Below, in pieces: positions 22,871-30,828 of a stretch of 64,000 bases of DNA. The translations under genes and the position numbers were made by a program. Positions within the stretch are counted from its first letter, which is position 1. Each line of letters opens with the position of its first letter. The stretch is from Chloroflexota bacterium (GTDB lineage: Bacteria > Chloroflexota > Anaerolineae > 4572-78 > J111), in assembly GCA_016860845.1 (NCBI GenBank), contig BOKF01000002.1, forward strand, positions 62,001 through 126,000, in the 5' to 3' direction. The notes beneath the pieces were generated by a model. The model saw only the letters and a program-made list of their open reading frames with translations. It searched no databases and was not told the origin of the DNA.

Positions 22871-23941
22871 ATGAGCACGAATGGCTTCAATCAACAAAAA
22901 GCAGAGGCTTTTACTGAAAAAATGGTGGATGTTCTAAACTACGGCTCGCTGGCATTGATGACCAGCATCGGCCACCGCACCGGCCTGTTCGATACAATGG
23001 CCGAACTGCCACCAGCGCCGATCAGCCAGATTGCCAAAGCTGCCGACCTGCACGAACGCTATGTCCGCGAGTGGCTGGGGGCGATGGTTACCGGGCGGGT
23101 AATTGAGTATGACTCGCTGACCGATACCTATCACCTGCCTAAAGAACATGCGGCGGCGCTCACCCGCGCGGCGGCGCCCAATAACATGGCTGCCTTCACC
23201 CAGTATATCGGCCTGCTCGGCTCGGTGGAAGATGGCATCGTCGAGTCATTCCGGCAGGGCGGCGGCGTGCCCTATGCCGCCTTCCCCCGCTTCCAGGATG
23301 TGATGGCCGAGGACAGCGGCCAGTCGGTCCTGCCGGCCCTGTTAGATCATATTCTGCCCCTTGTTCCTGGCTTGACGGAGCAGTTGCAGCAAGGCATCGA
23401 GGTGCTCGACCTGGGCTGTGGCCGCGGCCTGGCCCTCATGCTGATGGCCCAAACCTTTCCCAACAGCCGCTTCACCGGTTACGATTTCTCGGAAAATGGC
23501 ATTGCCGCCGCTCAAGCTGAAGCCCGTCAGCGGGGCCTGACCAACATCCGCTTCGCCGTGCAGGATGCAGCCCTGCTGGGCGAGTCGGAACGTTACGACC
23601 TGATTACCACCTTTGACGCCATTCACGACCAGGCCAAACCCGCTGCGGTATTACACAATATCCACCGCGCTTTGAAAGCAGACGGCGTTTATCTGATGCA
23701 GGATATTGCCGGGTCGAGCCATGTCCATCACAACCTCGACCACCCCATCGGGCCGTTTCTCTACACGATCTCCACTATGCACTGTATGACCGTCTCACTG
23801 GCCTACGAGGGTGAGGGGTTGGGAGCTATGTGGGGGCGAGAAAAGGCGCTGGAGATGCTGGCCGAGGCCGGTTTCACCCGCGTGGAAGTCAAAGAACTGG
23901 CGCACGACATCCAAAATCATTACTACATCAACCAAAAATAG
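22871..23941 (+). CDS. SAM-dependent methyltransferase with N-terminal winged helix
   Basis: A 356-residue two-domain protein. Residues ~1-95 form a winged-helix dimerisation domain as in Rv2258c-like methyltransferases ([34 protein letters not shown]). The class I methyltransferase domain follows: motif [17 protein letters not shown] (about 176-191), [10 protein letters not shown] as the acidic loop and [13 protein letters not shown] as motif IV. The methyl acceptor is unknown; homologues act on small molecules. AAGGAG lies 7 bases upstream. The GNAT gene follows after 13 bases. Confidence 0.8.
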   Translation: MSTNGFNQQKAEAFTEKMVDVLNYGSLALMTSIGHRTGLFDTMAELPPAPISQIAKAADLHERYVREWLGAMVTGRVIEYDSLTDTYHLPKEHAAALTRAAAPNNMAAFTQYIGLLGSVEDGIVESFRQGGGVPYAAFPRFQDVMAEDSGQSVLPALLDHILPLVPGLTEQLQQGIEVLDLGCGRGLALMLMAQTFPNSRFTGYDFSENGIAAAQAEARQRGLTNIRFAVQDAALLGESERYDLITTFDAIHDQAKPAAVLHNIHRALKADGVYLMQDIAGSSHVHHNLDHPIGPFLYTISTMHCMTVSLAYEGEGLGAMWGREKALEMLAEAGFTRVEVKELAHDIQNHYYINQK

Positions 23942-23954
23942 TGCTTTCAAACAA

Positions 23955-24863
23955 ATGACTGAAATTACCTACCGTCCCGGCACGGCTGCCGACTCCTATA
24001 GCGTTTTTAAGCTCTTCGAGGAAACTCTGGCCGATCTTAGTCGCCGGCTCGGCTCCAGCGAAGCGACCAGTTGGCAAGACCCGGCGGCTTTGGAACAAAT
24101 GTGGCAGGAACGCCGCTCCCTGTACGAGCACCTGGCTCGTACAACGGCCCATTTCTGGCTGGCCGAAAAGGCCGGCCAGCTTATTGGTTTTAGCCGCTCG
24201 ATCCGGCGCGACGGCATGCTTGAGTTGACCGAGTTCTTTGTCCGGCCCGATCAACAAGCCCAGGGCGTGGGCTATGAGCTACTGCGCCGCGCCTTCCCCG
24301 CAGCAGGAGCCGCGCGGCGCTCTATTATCGCCTCAACCGACATCCGCGCCCAGGTTCGTTATCTCAAGGCAGGCGTCTATCCCCGCTTTCCGATTTACTA
24401 TTTTTGGCGGACACCTGCAGCAGCTCCGGTAGCCACCGATCTGACCTTTGAGCCACTCACCGCCTCACCCGAAACTCTGGCCGCGCTGGGCGAATTGGAT
24501 AGGGCCGTTATCGGCCACCGGCGAGACATTGACCACGAATGGCTGCTAACCCAGCGGCAGGGCTATCTCTACTATCGCCAGGGCCAGCTCGTTGGCTACG
24601 GGTACGCCGGCCTGAGAAACGGCCCCTTTGCCCTGCTCAACCCCGGCGACTTTCCAGCCGTGCTGGCCCACGCCGAGAACGACGCAGCCGCCAACGGGCG
24701 GGGCCATTTTGGCCTGGAAGTGCCCATGGTCAACCGGGCAGCAGTGGATTACCTGCTGACTCGCAATTTTCGGCTGGACTCCTTCATTGCTATCTTTATG
24801 AGCGACCTCCCCTTTGGCCGGTTCGAGAACTACATCACCACCAGTCCGCCGTTTTTTTTATAA
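23955..24863 (+). CDS. GNAT-family acetyltransferase, probably two GNAT folds
   Basis: A 302-residue protein from MTEITYRPGTAADS. The first GNAT domain (about 1-150) has the acetyl-CoA loop in FVRPDQQAQGVGYELL (motif A, Q/RxxGxG/A). The second half (about 160-302) repeats the fold weakly (LAALGELDRAVIGHRRDIDHEW) without a clear Q/RxxGxA loop and is probably a degenerate copy used for substrate binding, as in other tandem GNAT proteins. Substrate unknown. It follows the methyltransferase closely with no ribosome binding site visible, so coupled translation is likely. Confidence 0.75.
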   Translation: MTEITYRPGTAADSYSVFKLFEETLADLSRRLGSSEATSWQDPAALEQMWQERRSLYEHLARTTAHFWLAEKAGQLIGFSRSIRRDGMLELTEFFVRPDQQAQGVGYELLRRAFPAAGAARRSIIASTDIRAQVRYLKAGVYPRFPIYYFWRTPAAAPVATDLTFEPLTASPETLAALGELDRAVIGHRRDIDHEWLLTQRQGYLYYRQGQLVGYGYAGLRNGPFALLNPGDFPAVLAHAENDAAANGRGHFGLEVPMVNRAAVDYLLTRNFRLDSFIAIFMSDLPFGRFENYITTSPPFFL

Positions 24864-24879
24864 ACACCAAAATTCCCTC

Positions 24880-24908
24880 TTGACGGACTAGCTCATCTGT
24901 GCTAATGT
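24880..24908 (+). promoter_or_regulatory. Promoter predicting a leaderless message
   Basis: TTGACG (24880-24885), a 17-bp spacer, then TGC-TAATGT (24903-24908). Seven bases after the -10 comes ATG 24915, so the transcript should begin at or next to the start codon. Confidence 0.55.
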
Positions 24909-24914
24909 TTAGTT

Positions 24915-25694
24915 ATGTTGAGACAGCCCATCCCGCTAACCCCAAGCGAAGCCCGGATTCTGGCAAACTGTTCACTGCATTACTATTTCGACCAGCAAAC
25001 AGGATCGTCAGTAGACCCGGCTCAAACTGCATGGGATGAGGCTGTTCGTGAGGCGCTTCAAGCCCTGCATGCCGCCGGCGGGCCTGCCCGTCTACCGCTG
25101 GAGCAGTTTCTGGCCGGGCAAGCCGATCAACCCTTACTGCGGTCCATCCTGGAACGTTATTATCATCGCCTGGCCCAAGATTGGCGGCAGATGATCGCCG
25201 GGAATGAGACCCTGGGACTAAAAATCACCATTGGCGGCATTCCGGTCCTGCTGCGCGGGACAGTGGATCGTCTTGACAAAACCTCCGACGGCGGCATCTT
25301 GGCGGTCCTGTTCCGGACTGAGCCTGGCCCTTTGCCCGCCGCCGCCGAGCTGCGCCAGGACCATGCCATGACCGTGTTTCATGCGTTGGTAGCAGCCAAC
25401 TACCCCCACAAGCGTCCCGTCCGCCTGCAAGAGGCCTGGCTACAACTCGATCAGAGTGTCACCATCGAACTGAGCGAAGAGGAGTACCGCCAGAATCTGG
25501 TCCAATTACGCGAACCTATTCAGGCTCTGGCGCGCGGGCAGGTCCGCGCCAGGCCCGGTCTTCATTGTGAATTATGCCCCTTCAAATACCGTGGCTGCCC
25601 CGTCTATGCCCACGAGCAAAACGATGAGAATGATTTGGCCTCCACGCCGCTTGAGGGTAAGATACCTCGTCGCCAATGGACGTTCAAAATATGA
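24915..25694 (+). CDS. Cas4/AddB-like PD-(D/E)XK protein with iron-sulfur cysteines and altered active site
   Basis: Encodes 259 residues. Cys19 near the N-terminus and a C-terminal C-x2-C-x6-C (CELCPFKYRGCP) match the four-cysteine iron-sulfur cluster of Cas4, AddB and PDDEXK_1 nucleases. In the core, RGTVDRLDKT gives the first acidic residues, but the usual second block, Asp-x-Lys, reads LAVLFRTEP here: the Asp is gone and Lys is Arg. It is therefore probably a structural or DNA-binding protein without normal cutting activity. It stands alone, not next to CRISPR or recombination genes, and has its own promoter with a predicted leaderless start. Confidence 0.7.
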   Translation: MLRQPIPLTPSEARILANCSLHYYFDQQTGSSVDPAQTAWDEAVREALQALHAAGGPARLPLEQFLAGQADQPLLRSILERYYHRLAQDWRQMIAGNETLGLKITIGGIPVLLRGTVDRLDKTSDGGILAVLFRTEPGPLPAAAELRQDHAMTVFHALVAANYPHKRPVRLQEAWLQLDQSVTIELSEEEYRQNLVQLREPIQALARGQVRARPGLHCELCPFKYRGCPVYAHEQNDENDLASTPLEGKIPRRQWTFKI

Positions 25695-25699
25695 AGCAG

Positions 25700-25767
25700 G
25701 TAGACGGTAGACAGTAGACAGCAGACAGGGTACTATCCCCGTCTACTGTCTACCGTCTACTGTCTAC
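25700..25767. repeat. 20-bp perfect inverted repeat of GTAGAC units
   Basis: GTAGACGGTAGACAGTAGAC (25700-25719) and its exact complement (25741-25760) flank 21 bases; further GTCTAC copies follow. This folds into a long hairpin just after the preceding gene and could slow transcription, but no T-run follows. Confidence 0.75.
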
Positions 25768-25781
25768 TCTACCTAAGGAGT

Positions 25782-27044
25782 ATGGACAGAAGACAATTTA
25801 TACGTGGAGCAGGCTTCATGGGCCTGCTCGCTTTTTTACAAGCCTGCCGCCTGGCCAGTTTTGGACGGTCTGCCGGCGTGTCAACCGCTCTTCCGGCCCA
25901 CACTTCGACTTCTTTGCCGACCTTCACCCCTACGGCCACCGGAACTCCTTTCTCCATCTCCACCATCCCGACTCCTACAACGGGCACGGGCAGCGCCACC
26001 AGCCAAGCGACAGAAGCAACGCCTACCCCCAGCAGCACCGAAGAGGCCACCCCCACACCGACGCCCACCCCAACCCCTACTCCCTATCCCCCCGGCCCGC
26101 CCAGCAAATTGGGCCTCTTTTTGACCCGCCATCACGAGCGAGCGTTAGCGCTTATTGCCGCCGGCAAGCCCGCCCTGGTCAAAACCCTGGAAATTGACGG
26201 CAATTTTGTCAAGAGCATCAAAGACTCATCACCGGCCACGATCGTTGTCGGCCGCATTTTTTTGGAACAGCACAATTTGGACATTGACCCCGCGCCTCTC
26301 GTCCAGGCTTTTGTAGACAAGTTGTTACCCCTGGCCACCGATCCTTTGCGTATGGCCGGTATTGACGCCTGGGAAGCCTATAACGAGCCGGTGGCCGATA
26401 CGGTGGACAAAATGAAACGCCTGGCCGATTTTGAGGCGGAGCGGACCCGCCTCCTGGGCGAACAGGGCCTTCGCTCGGTGGTGGGTAATTTTGGGGCCGG
26501 CCAGCCGCCGCTGGAATTGTGGCCGGAATTCAGACCGGCCCTGGAAGCCATACGCCAGTACAATGGCTACCTGGGCCTGCATGAGTACTCCGCCCCGGTG
26601 ATGCAGTTCCGCTCCGGCGCCTTGCAATTGCCCGGAGAGCCGGAACAGGGCGACGAAGGCTGGCTGACCTTGCGCTATCGCAAAGTATATCGCCAGCAGC
26701 TTATACCGATGGGCTTTGGCGATATTCCTACCCTGGTCACGGAATGCGGCGTGGACGGTCTGGTGCAGCCCCGGCCCGGCCCCGCCGAAGCGCATGGCTG
26801 GCTGGACTTTATCGAGACCTGGTTGGCTAATGGCCTGCGCGACGACCCGCCCGGTGTCTATATGGATCAACTCCTTTGGTACGACCAGAATTTACAACAG
26901 GATGACTATATCAAAGGCGCAGCTATCTTCCTGGCTGGCTCCAATGATAAACGTTGGGACTCCTATGATATTTTAGGGCCAGACGCCGGGCGAATGGGTG
27001 ATCTGCTTCAGCAGTATCTGGAAGTGCATCCCCCTCAGCCGTAA
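25782..27044 (+). CDS. Exported lipoprotein-like glycosidase-fold protein
   Basis: A 420-residue exported protein. The N-terminus MDRRQFIRGAGFMGLLAF with FLQAC suggests Tat export (twin Arg) and lipidation at Cys22. Residues ~35-105 are a Thr/Pro-rich linker (PTPTPTPTPTPYPP) that would span the wall. The rest (~110-420) looks like a TIM-barrel hydrolase: IDAWEAYNEPV carries the Asn-Glu acid/base pair and IPTLVTECGVDG the second Glu, in the arrangement of clan GH-A glycosidases; LGLHEYSAP and GVYMDQLLWYD also fit. Substrate unknown. It is similar in design to the lipoprotein at 16790-18739. AAGGAG lies very close to the ATG. Confidence 0.65.
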   Translation: MDRRQFIRGAGFMGLLAFLQACRLASFGRSAGVSTALPAHTSTSLPTFTPTATGTPFSISTIPTPTTGTGSATSQATEATPTPSSTEEATPTPTPTPTPTPYPPGPPSKLGLFLTRHHERALALIAAGKPALVKTLEIDGNFVKSIKDSSPATIVVGRIFLEQHNLDIDPAPLVQAFVDKLLPLATDPLRMAGIDAWEAYNEPVADTVDKMKRLADFEAERTRLLGEQGLRSVVGNFGAGQPPLELWPEFRPALEAIRQYNGYLGLHEYSAPVMQFRSGALQLPGEPEQGDEGWLTLRYRKVYRQQLIPMGFGDIPTLVTECGVDGLVQPRPGPAEAHGWLDFIETWLANGLRDDPPGVYMDQLLWYDQNLQQDDYIKGAAIFLAGSNDKRWDSYDILGPDAGRMGDLLQQYLEVHPPQP

Positions 27045-27124
27045 GCGCAGGACGTATACTGCGGAGGGGCGTATCTTCGTATTCGCCTCTTCATCTCTTC
27101 GCCGCCTTGCTTCTTCCTACCATT

Positions 27125-27152
27125 TTGGGCCTGGGGGTTTTTGTGCTAGAAT
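27125..27152 (+). promoter_or_regulatory. Promoter of the citrate synthase pair
   Basis: TTGGGC (27125-27130), a 16-bp spacer and TAGAAT (27147-27152) with TGC before it. The message would have a ~125-base leader containing a small hairpin (TGAGGAA/TTCCTCA near 27235-27265). No known riboswitch is recognised in it. Confidence 0.4.
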
Positions 27153-27284
27153 ACGGCGAATTTTCGCTTAACCTCGCATGCTGTTGATCCCGGAGGTTGA
27201 TCGTTGCCAGTCCCAGGATAGAATATCCCTATCTGAGGAAGCAGGGTACCTCCAGAATTCCTCATCTATTATTAAGGAGCAGCT

Positions 27285-28574
27285 ATGAGCAAAGACACCT
27301 TAACTATCACGGATAATCGCACGGGTAAAACCTATGAAATTCCCATCGAGCATGAAACTATCCATGCCACAGATTTGCGCCAGATCAAGGTCAATCCTGA
27401 TGACTTTGGCTTGATGGCTTATGATCCCGCTTACGTGAATACGGCTGCCTGTAAAAGTAGCATCACCTATATTGACGGCGATAAGGGCATTTTGCACTAT
27501 CGAGGTTATCCCATCGAGCAGTTGGCCGAGCAGAGCACTTACCTGGAAGTGGCCTACCTGATCCTGTACGGTGAGCTGCCGACTCAAGAGCAACTGGCCT
27601 ATTGGGAAAACCGGATTTTGCGCCATACCTTTATTCATGAAAATTTGACGCAGCTTATCCAGGCTTTCCGCTATGATGCCCATCCGATGGGTATTTTGAT
27701 CAGCGCGGTTTCGGCCATGTCTACGCTTTACCCGGAATCGAAAAAGGTACGGGATGCCAAGGTGCGCGAGAAACAAATCTGGCGGATTATCGGCAAATTG
27801 CCGACCATCGCCGCTTTTGCTTATCGCCACCGCATTGGCCGGCCCTTCAATTACCCGGATAGTTCGCTCGGCTACACCGCCAACCTGCTGTATATGCTGG
27901 ATTATATGAATCAGCATGATTACGAGGTCCATCCGGCCCTGGCGCGGGCGATGGATGTCTTGTTTATCCTCCATGCCGATCACGAACAGAACTGCTCCAC
28001 ATCGGTTATGCGCGCCGTTGGCTCCAGCCTGGCCGATCCTTACAGCGCCTTATCGGCAGCCGCAGCGGCGCTCTATGGCCCCTTACACGGCGGGGCGAAT
28101 GAGGCCGTCTTGCTCATGTTGAACGAAATTGGCTCCGTGGCCAATGTACCGGCCTATATTGAACGCGTCAAAAAGGGTGAGGTACGCCTGATGGGCTTTG
28201 GGCATCGGGTCTATAAAAACTATGACCCCCGCGCCAGCATTATCAAGAAGGTGGCCTATGAAGTGTTTGAAGTTACCGGCAGTAACCCTATGCTGGACAT
28301 TGCCCTTGAATTAGAGCGGATTGCACTCCAGGATGACTACTTTATCTCGCGCAAACTTTATCCCAATGTGGATTTTTACAGCGGCATTATCTACCATACC
28401 CTGCGCTTCCCCATGGATATGTTCCCCTTCCTCTTTGCTATTCCCCGCGCCTCAGGCTGGCTGTCTCAGTGGATGGAGATGCTTGACGACCCGGAGCAAA
28501 AAATAGCCCGGCCACGCCAAATTTACCTGGGGCCAGAGCAGCGGGATTATACGCCTATCGAAAAACGACCCTAA
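27285..28574 (+). CDS. gltA: Citrate synthase
   Basis: A 429-residue enzyme condensing acetyl-CoA and oxaloacetate to citrate, the entry step of the TCA cycle. Length and N-terminal extension (LTITDNRTGKTYEIP) match the long, type II-like bacterial form. Catalytic residues are visible: HADHEQNCSTSVMR and GPLHGGANEAV hold the two histidines, MGFGHRVYKNYDPRA the substrate-binding region, and YPNVDFYSGI the catalytic Asp. Strong AAGGAG. The second citrate synthase gene follows after 24 bases, so both are probably made from one message. Confidence 0.93.
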   Translation: MSKDTLTITDNRTGKTYEIPIEHETIHATDLRQIKVNPDDFGLMAYDPAYVNTAACKSSITYIDGDKGILHYRGYPIEQLAEQSTYLEVAYLILYGELPTQEQLAYWENRILRHTFIHENLTQLIQAFRYDAHPMGILISAVSAMSTLYPESKKVRDAKVREKQIWRIIGKLPTIAAFAYRHRIGRPFNYPDSSLGYTANLLYMLDYMNQHDYEVHPALARAMDVLFILHADHEQNCSTSVMRAVGSSLADPYSALSAAAAALYGPLHGGANEAVLLMLNEIGSVANVPAYIERVKKGEVRLMGFGHRVYKNYDPRASIIKKVAYEVFEVTGSNPMLDIALELERIALQDDYFISRKLYPNVDFYSGIIYHTLRFPMDMFPFLFAIPRASGWLSQWMEMLDDPEQKIARPRQIYLGPEQRDYTPIEKRP

Positions 28575-28598
28575 AATTATTCTTACTGGAGGTTCTAT

Positions 28599-29735
28599 AT
28601 GGCTGAGGTTAAAGCTGGCCTACAAGACGTTGTCGTCGGCCAGCAAGATATCTGTTTCATAGATGGTGACAAGGGGGAGTTGGTCTATCGGGGCTATCAC
28701 ATAGATGAACTCGCCCCCAGCGCCACTTTCGAGGAAGTTGTTTACCTCCTCTGGCATGGCAAATTACCCAATAAACGGGAACTGAGCGGATTGAATGACC
28801 GGCTGGTGGCGCGTCGCCCCTTGAACGATGACCATTTGAAACTTATCCGCTCCATGCCCCAAAACGCCCGGCCTATGTCGGTCTGCCGGACCGGGGTCTC
28901 ACAAATTGGCCTCTATGACCCGGAAAAAGTAACTTTTGATAAAGAAACCAACCTGCTCAAGGCCGACGATATTTTGGCCAAGATGCCGACAATTATGGCC
29001 ACTTTTGCCCGCTATCGCCAGGGTTTGCGACCTATTCCGCCCCGCGAAGACCTGGGCCACGCCGCCAATTTCCTATGGATGCTCAACGGCAAAGAACCCA
29101 CGCCTGAAGCGGAAAAGGCGCTTGATCTCTACCTGGTACTGCTGGCCGAACACGACTACAACGCCTCGACCTTTGCCTGCCGGGTAACGGCCTCGACCTG
29201 GGCCGGAATGTATTCGGCGGTGGTCAGCGGGATTGGCGCCCTCAGCGGGCACGCTCACGGCGGCGCGGTGCAGGAAGCGATGGAGCAGTTTGAGGAAATC
29301 GGCAATGTGGACAACGTGGGGCCCTGGTTCCAGGGCTGCTTGAAAAGCAAAAAGAGGATTATGGGCATCGGCCATCGCGTCTACAAGGCGCTCGACCCGC
29401 GCGCGCCTCACCTGCGGGCCAAAGTCGAGGCCCTGGCCGGCCAGTCGGAGAATCGCAAGTGGTTTGACATTGCCGCCAAGCTGGAAGAGGTGGCGGGCCA
29501 GAATGCTTTCTTCCAGGAGCGCAAACTCTATCCCAATGTGGACTATTATTCAGCGCCGCTGCTCCACATGCTGGGCCTGGATAACGACATGTTTACCCCG
29601 ATGTTCGCCATCAGCCGCATTGCCGGCTGGTGTGCCCACATTATGGACCAGTACGCCGATAACCGCCTGATCCGCCCCCGCGCCGATTATGTCGGACCCA
29701 AAGGCTTAAAGTGGACGCCGCTGGAGGATCGGTAA
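28599..29735 (+). CDS. Second citrate synthase-family enzyme
   Basis: Encodes 378 residues, about 50 shorter than its neighbour because it lacks the N-terminal extension. The family signatures are present: LAEHDYNASTFACRV, ALSGHAHGGAVQEA, MGIGHRVYKALDPRA and YPNVDYYSAPLLHML. The SGHAHGG loop differs from the GPLHGG of the first copy. This short form occurs in Bacillus-like CitZ and in 2-methylcitrate synthases, so it may be a second citrate synthase or act on propionyl-CoA. GGAGG precedes the ATG. Two hairpins (29760-29791 and a terminator at 29810-29845) follow. Confidence 0.85.
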   Translation: MAEVKAGLQDVVVGQQDICFIDGDKGELVYRGYHIDELAPSATFEEVVYLLWHGKLPNKRELSGLNDRLVARRPLNDDHLKLIRSMPQNARPMSVCRTGVSQIGLYDPEKVTFDKETNLLKADDILAKMPTIMATFARYRQGLRPIPPREDLGHAANFLWMLNGKEPTPEAEKALDLYLVLLAEHDYNASTFACRVTASTWAGMYSAVVSGIGALSGHAHGGAVQEAMEQFEEIGNVDNVGPWFQGCLKSKKRIMGIGHRVYKALDPRAPHLRAKVEALAGQSENRKWFDIAAKLEEVAGQNAFFQERKLYPNVDYYSAPLLHMLGLDNDMFTPMFAISRIAGWCAHIMDQYADNRLIRPRADYVGPKGLKWTPLEDR

Positions 29736-29759
29736 AATAAGTGGAAAGCTGGAGGACTT

Positions 29760-29791
29760 GGAGGGCTGGCCTGAGAAGTATCCAGCCCTCC
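29760..29791. repeat. 10-bp perfect hairpin after the citrate synthase genes
   Basis: GGAGGGCTGG (29760-29769) and CCAGCCCTCC (29782-29791). It has no T-run; it may protect the 3' end of the message before the true terminator. Confidence 0.6.
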
Positions 29792-29809
29792 CGCTTGCCG
29801 GGCGAAGGA

Positions 29810-29845
29810 CGAGCCAACGTTAATTATTGTTGGCTCGTTTCTATT
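29810..29845 (+). terminator. Intrinsic terminator of the citrate synthase operon
   Basis: CGAGCCAAC (29810-29818), a 10-base loop, GTTGGCTCG (29829-29837), then TTTCTATTTT. The T tract overlaps the stop of the opposing HTH gene. Confidence 0.75.
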
Positions 29846-30056
29846 TTATCCCCGCTAAAAGCTTGCGGGTGGGATCATTCTTGCTTTTGCCGTTGGTCGT
29901 GGTGACATAGATTTCCACGCTGGTGCGCGTCACCACAAAAAACCCCCCTAACTTTTGACCTTCCAGTTTGCCCTTCTTGATCAGACGGCTCACTGTTTCC
30001 TGAGTCATGCCCAAGATAAGGGCCGCTTCTCTGGTGCTTAATAATTCATCCCGCAT
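29841..30056 (-). CDS. Small excisionase-type HTH DNA-binding protein
   Basis: Encodes 71 residues of the MerR/excisionase helix-turn-helix family: LSTREAALILGMTQETVSRL, then IKKGKLEGQKLGGFFVVTRTSVEIYV, the wing and final helix. Such small proteins bind direct or inverted repeats as regulators or recombination directionality factors. No integrase is adjacent, and two matching palindromes lie over its own promoter (30072-30124), so self-repression is the simplest role. GAGG lies 8 bases ahead of the ATG. The Thr/Lys/Asn-rich tail is probably disordered. Confidence 0.75.
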   Translation of the reverse strand: MRDELLSTREAALILGMTQETVSRLIKKGKLEGQKLGGFFVVTRTSVEIYVTTTNGKSKNDPTRKLLAGIK

Positions 30057-30071
30057 ATTTTACCCTCGCCG

Positions 30072-30124
30072 GTCAAAGTTTTGACCACTATACACCATTT
30101 TGAGTTACTGGTCAAAAGTTTGAC
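30072..30124 (-). promoter_or_regulatory. Promoter with paired operators upstream of the HTH gene
   Basis: Reading leftward, TTGACC (30110-30115), 17 bp, TATAGT (30087-30092). Two near-identical dyads, GTCAAAGTTTTGACC (30072-30086) and GGTCAAAAGTTTGAC (30110-30124), cover the sequence after the -10 and the -35 box. They are about 38 bp apart centre to centre, close to four helical turns, so two bound dimers would sit on one DNA face. Confidence 0.6.
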
Positions 30125-30271
30125 TTCTTTGGCGGGTATGTTCAAAGTCTCACCTGTCTAGAACTAACCCTTTCGCCAAATTTTAAGCTATCTTAAGTCA
30201 ATTTGACATAAATAATAGAGGTAACTTATTGACTTGCCATATTTATGTCTAGTTACAAATAGCAACTTTGA

Positions 30272-30300
30272 TTGTAAAGTTAAAAGAACCGTGCTATACT
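30272..30300 (+). promoter_or_regulatory. Extended -10 promoter of the response regulator/phosphatase operon
   Basis: TTGTAA (30272-30277), a 17-bp spacer and TGC-TATACT (30295-30300). Its position rules out the longest possible start of the response-regulator frame. The -10 and flank (GTGCTATACT) are identical to those of the promoter at 16752-16780. Confidence 0.6.
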
Positions 30301-30390
30301 CTGGCTAATCAGGTTAATTTTGAAAAGGTTTTGCCGAAGGCCGTTGACAGGAGTACAATGTGGGCGGCCAAACAAAGAGCGGAGTCATCC

Positions 30391-30822
30391 ATGTCTAACA
30401 TTCTTTACGCCGAAGACGACCGTGACTGTCGAGAACTGTTTGCCTTTGCCCTCCGGCAAAAAAATCACCGGGTTCACGAAGCAATCAATGGGGCGCAGGC
30501 CGTCCAAATTGTCCGTGATGAACCAATTGATCTGGTCATGCTGGATGTTCGGATGCCAATGATGACCGGCTACGATGCCGCTCGTATCATTGCCAAAGAA
30601 GCGCCGGATATTCCGGTGGTCTTTTTGAGCGCCAAAGGGATGCGTCGCGAGGTGACGATGGCCTTTGAATGTGGCCCCATGACCGTAGACTATCTGATCA
30701 AACCCATTTCCCCTGAGCAACTGGTTAACCGGGTCGAAGCAATCCTGGAAGCCTGCCGCATGCGGGGCCTGGCGGCAGTGCGGGAAGAGAATATGGCTCG
30801 CGAGCTGGTCGCGGCCTGGTAA
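30391..30822 (+). CDS. Single-domain response regulator
   Basis: A 143-residue receiver protein without an output domain. ILYAEDDRDCRELFAFAL holds the acidic pair, VMLDVRMPMMTG the phosphorylated Asp (about residue 52), VVFLSAKG the switch Ser, and LIKPISPEQLV the conserved Lys. The start at 30391 is set by GGAG 7 bases upstream and by the promoter. No histidine kinase is nearby. The phosphatase gene begins 6 bases later, so the phosphorylated receiver may control it by contact, as CheY-like proteins control PP2C partners. Confidence 0.85.
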   Translation: MSNILYAEDDRDCRELFAFALRQKNHRVHEAINGAQAVQIVRDEPIDLVMLDVRMPMMTGYDAARIIAKEAPDIPVVFLSAKGMRREVTMAFECGPMTVDYLIKPISPEQLVNRVEAILEACRMRGLAAVREENMARELVAAW

Positions 30823-30828
30823 GGGTGG

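Noticed and set aside
24915..25694. A CRISPR-associated Cas4
   Set aside because: No array or other cas gene is present and the nuclease residues are altered; it is called only Cas4/AddB-like.
25700..25767. GTAGAC repeats considered as a CRISPR or integron site
   Set aside because: It is one large palindrome with no unique spacers and no integrase.
27153..27284. A riboswitch in the citrate synthase leader
   Set aside because: Only one small hairpin is seen and no known aptamer core is recognisable.
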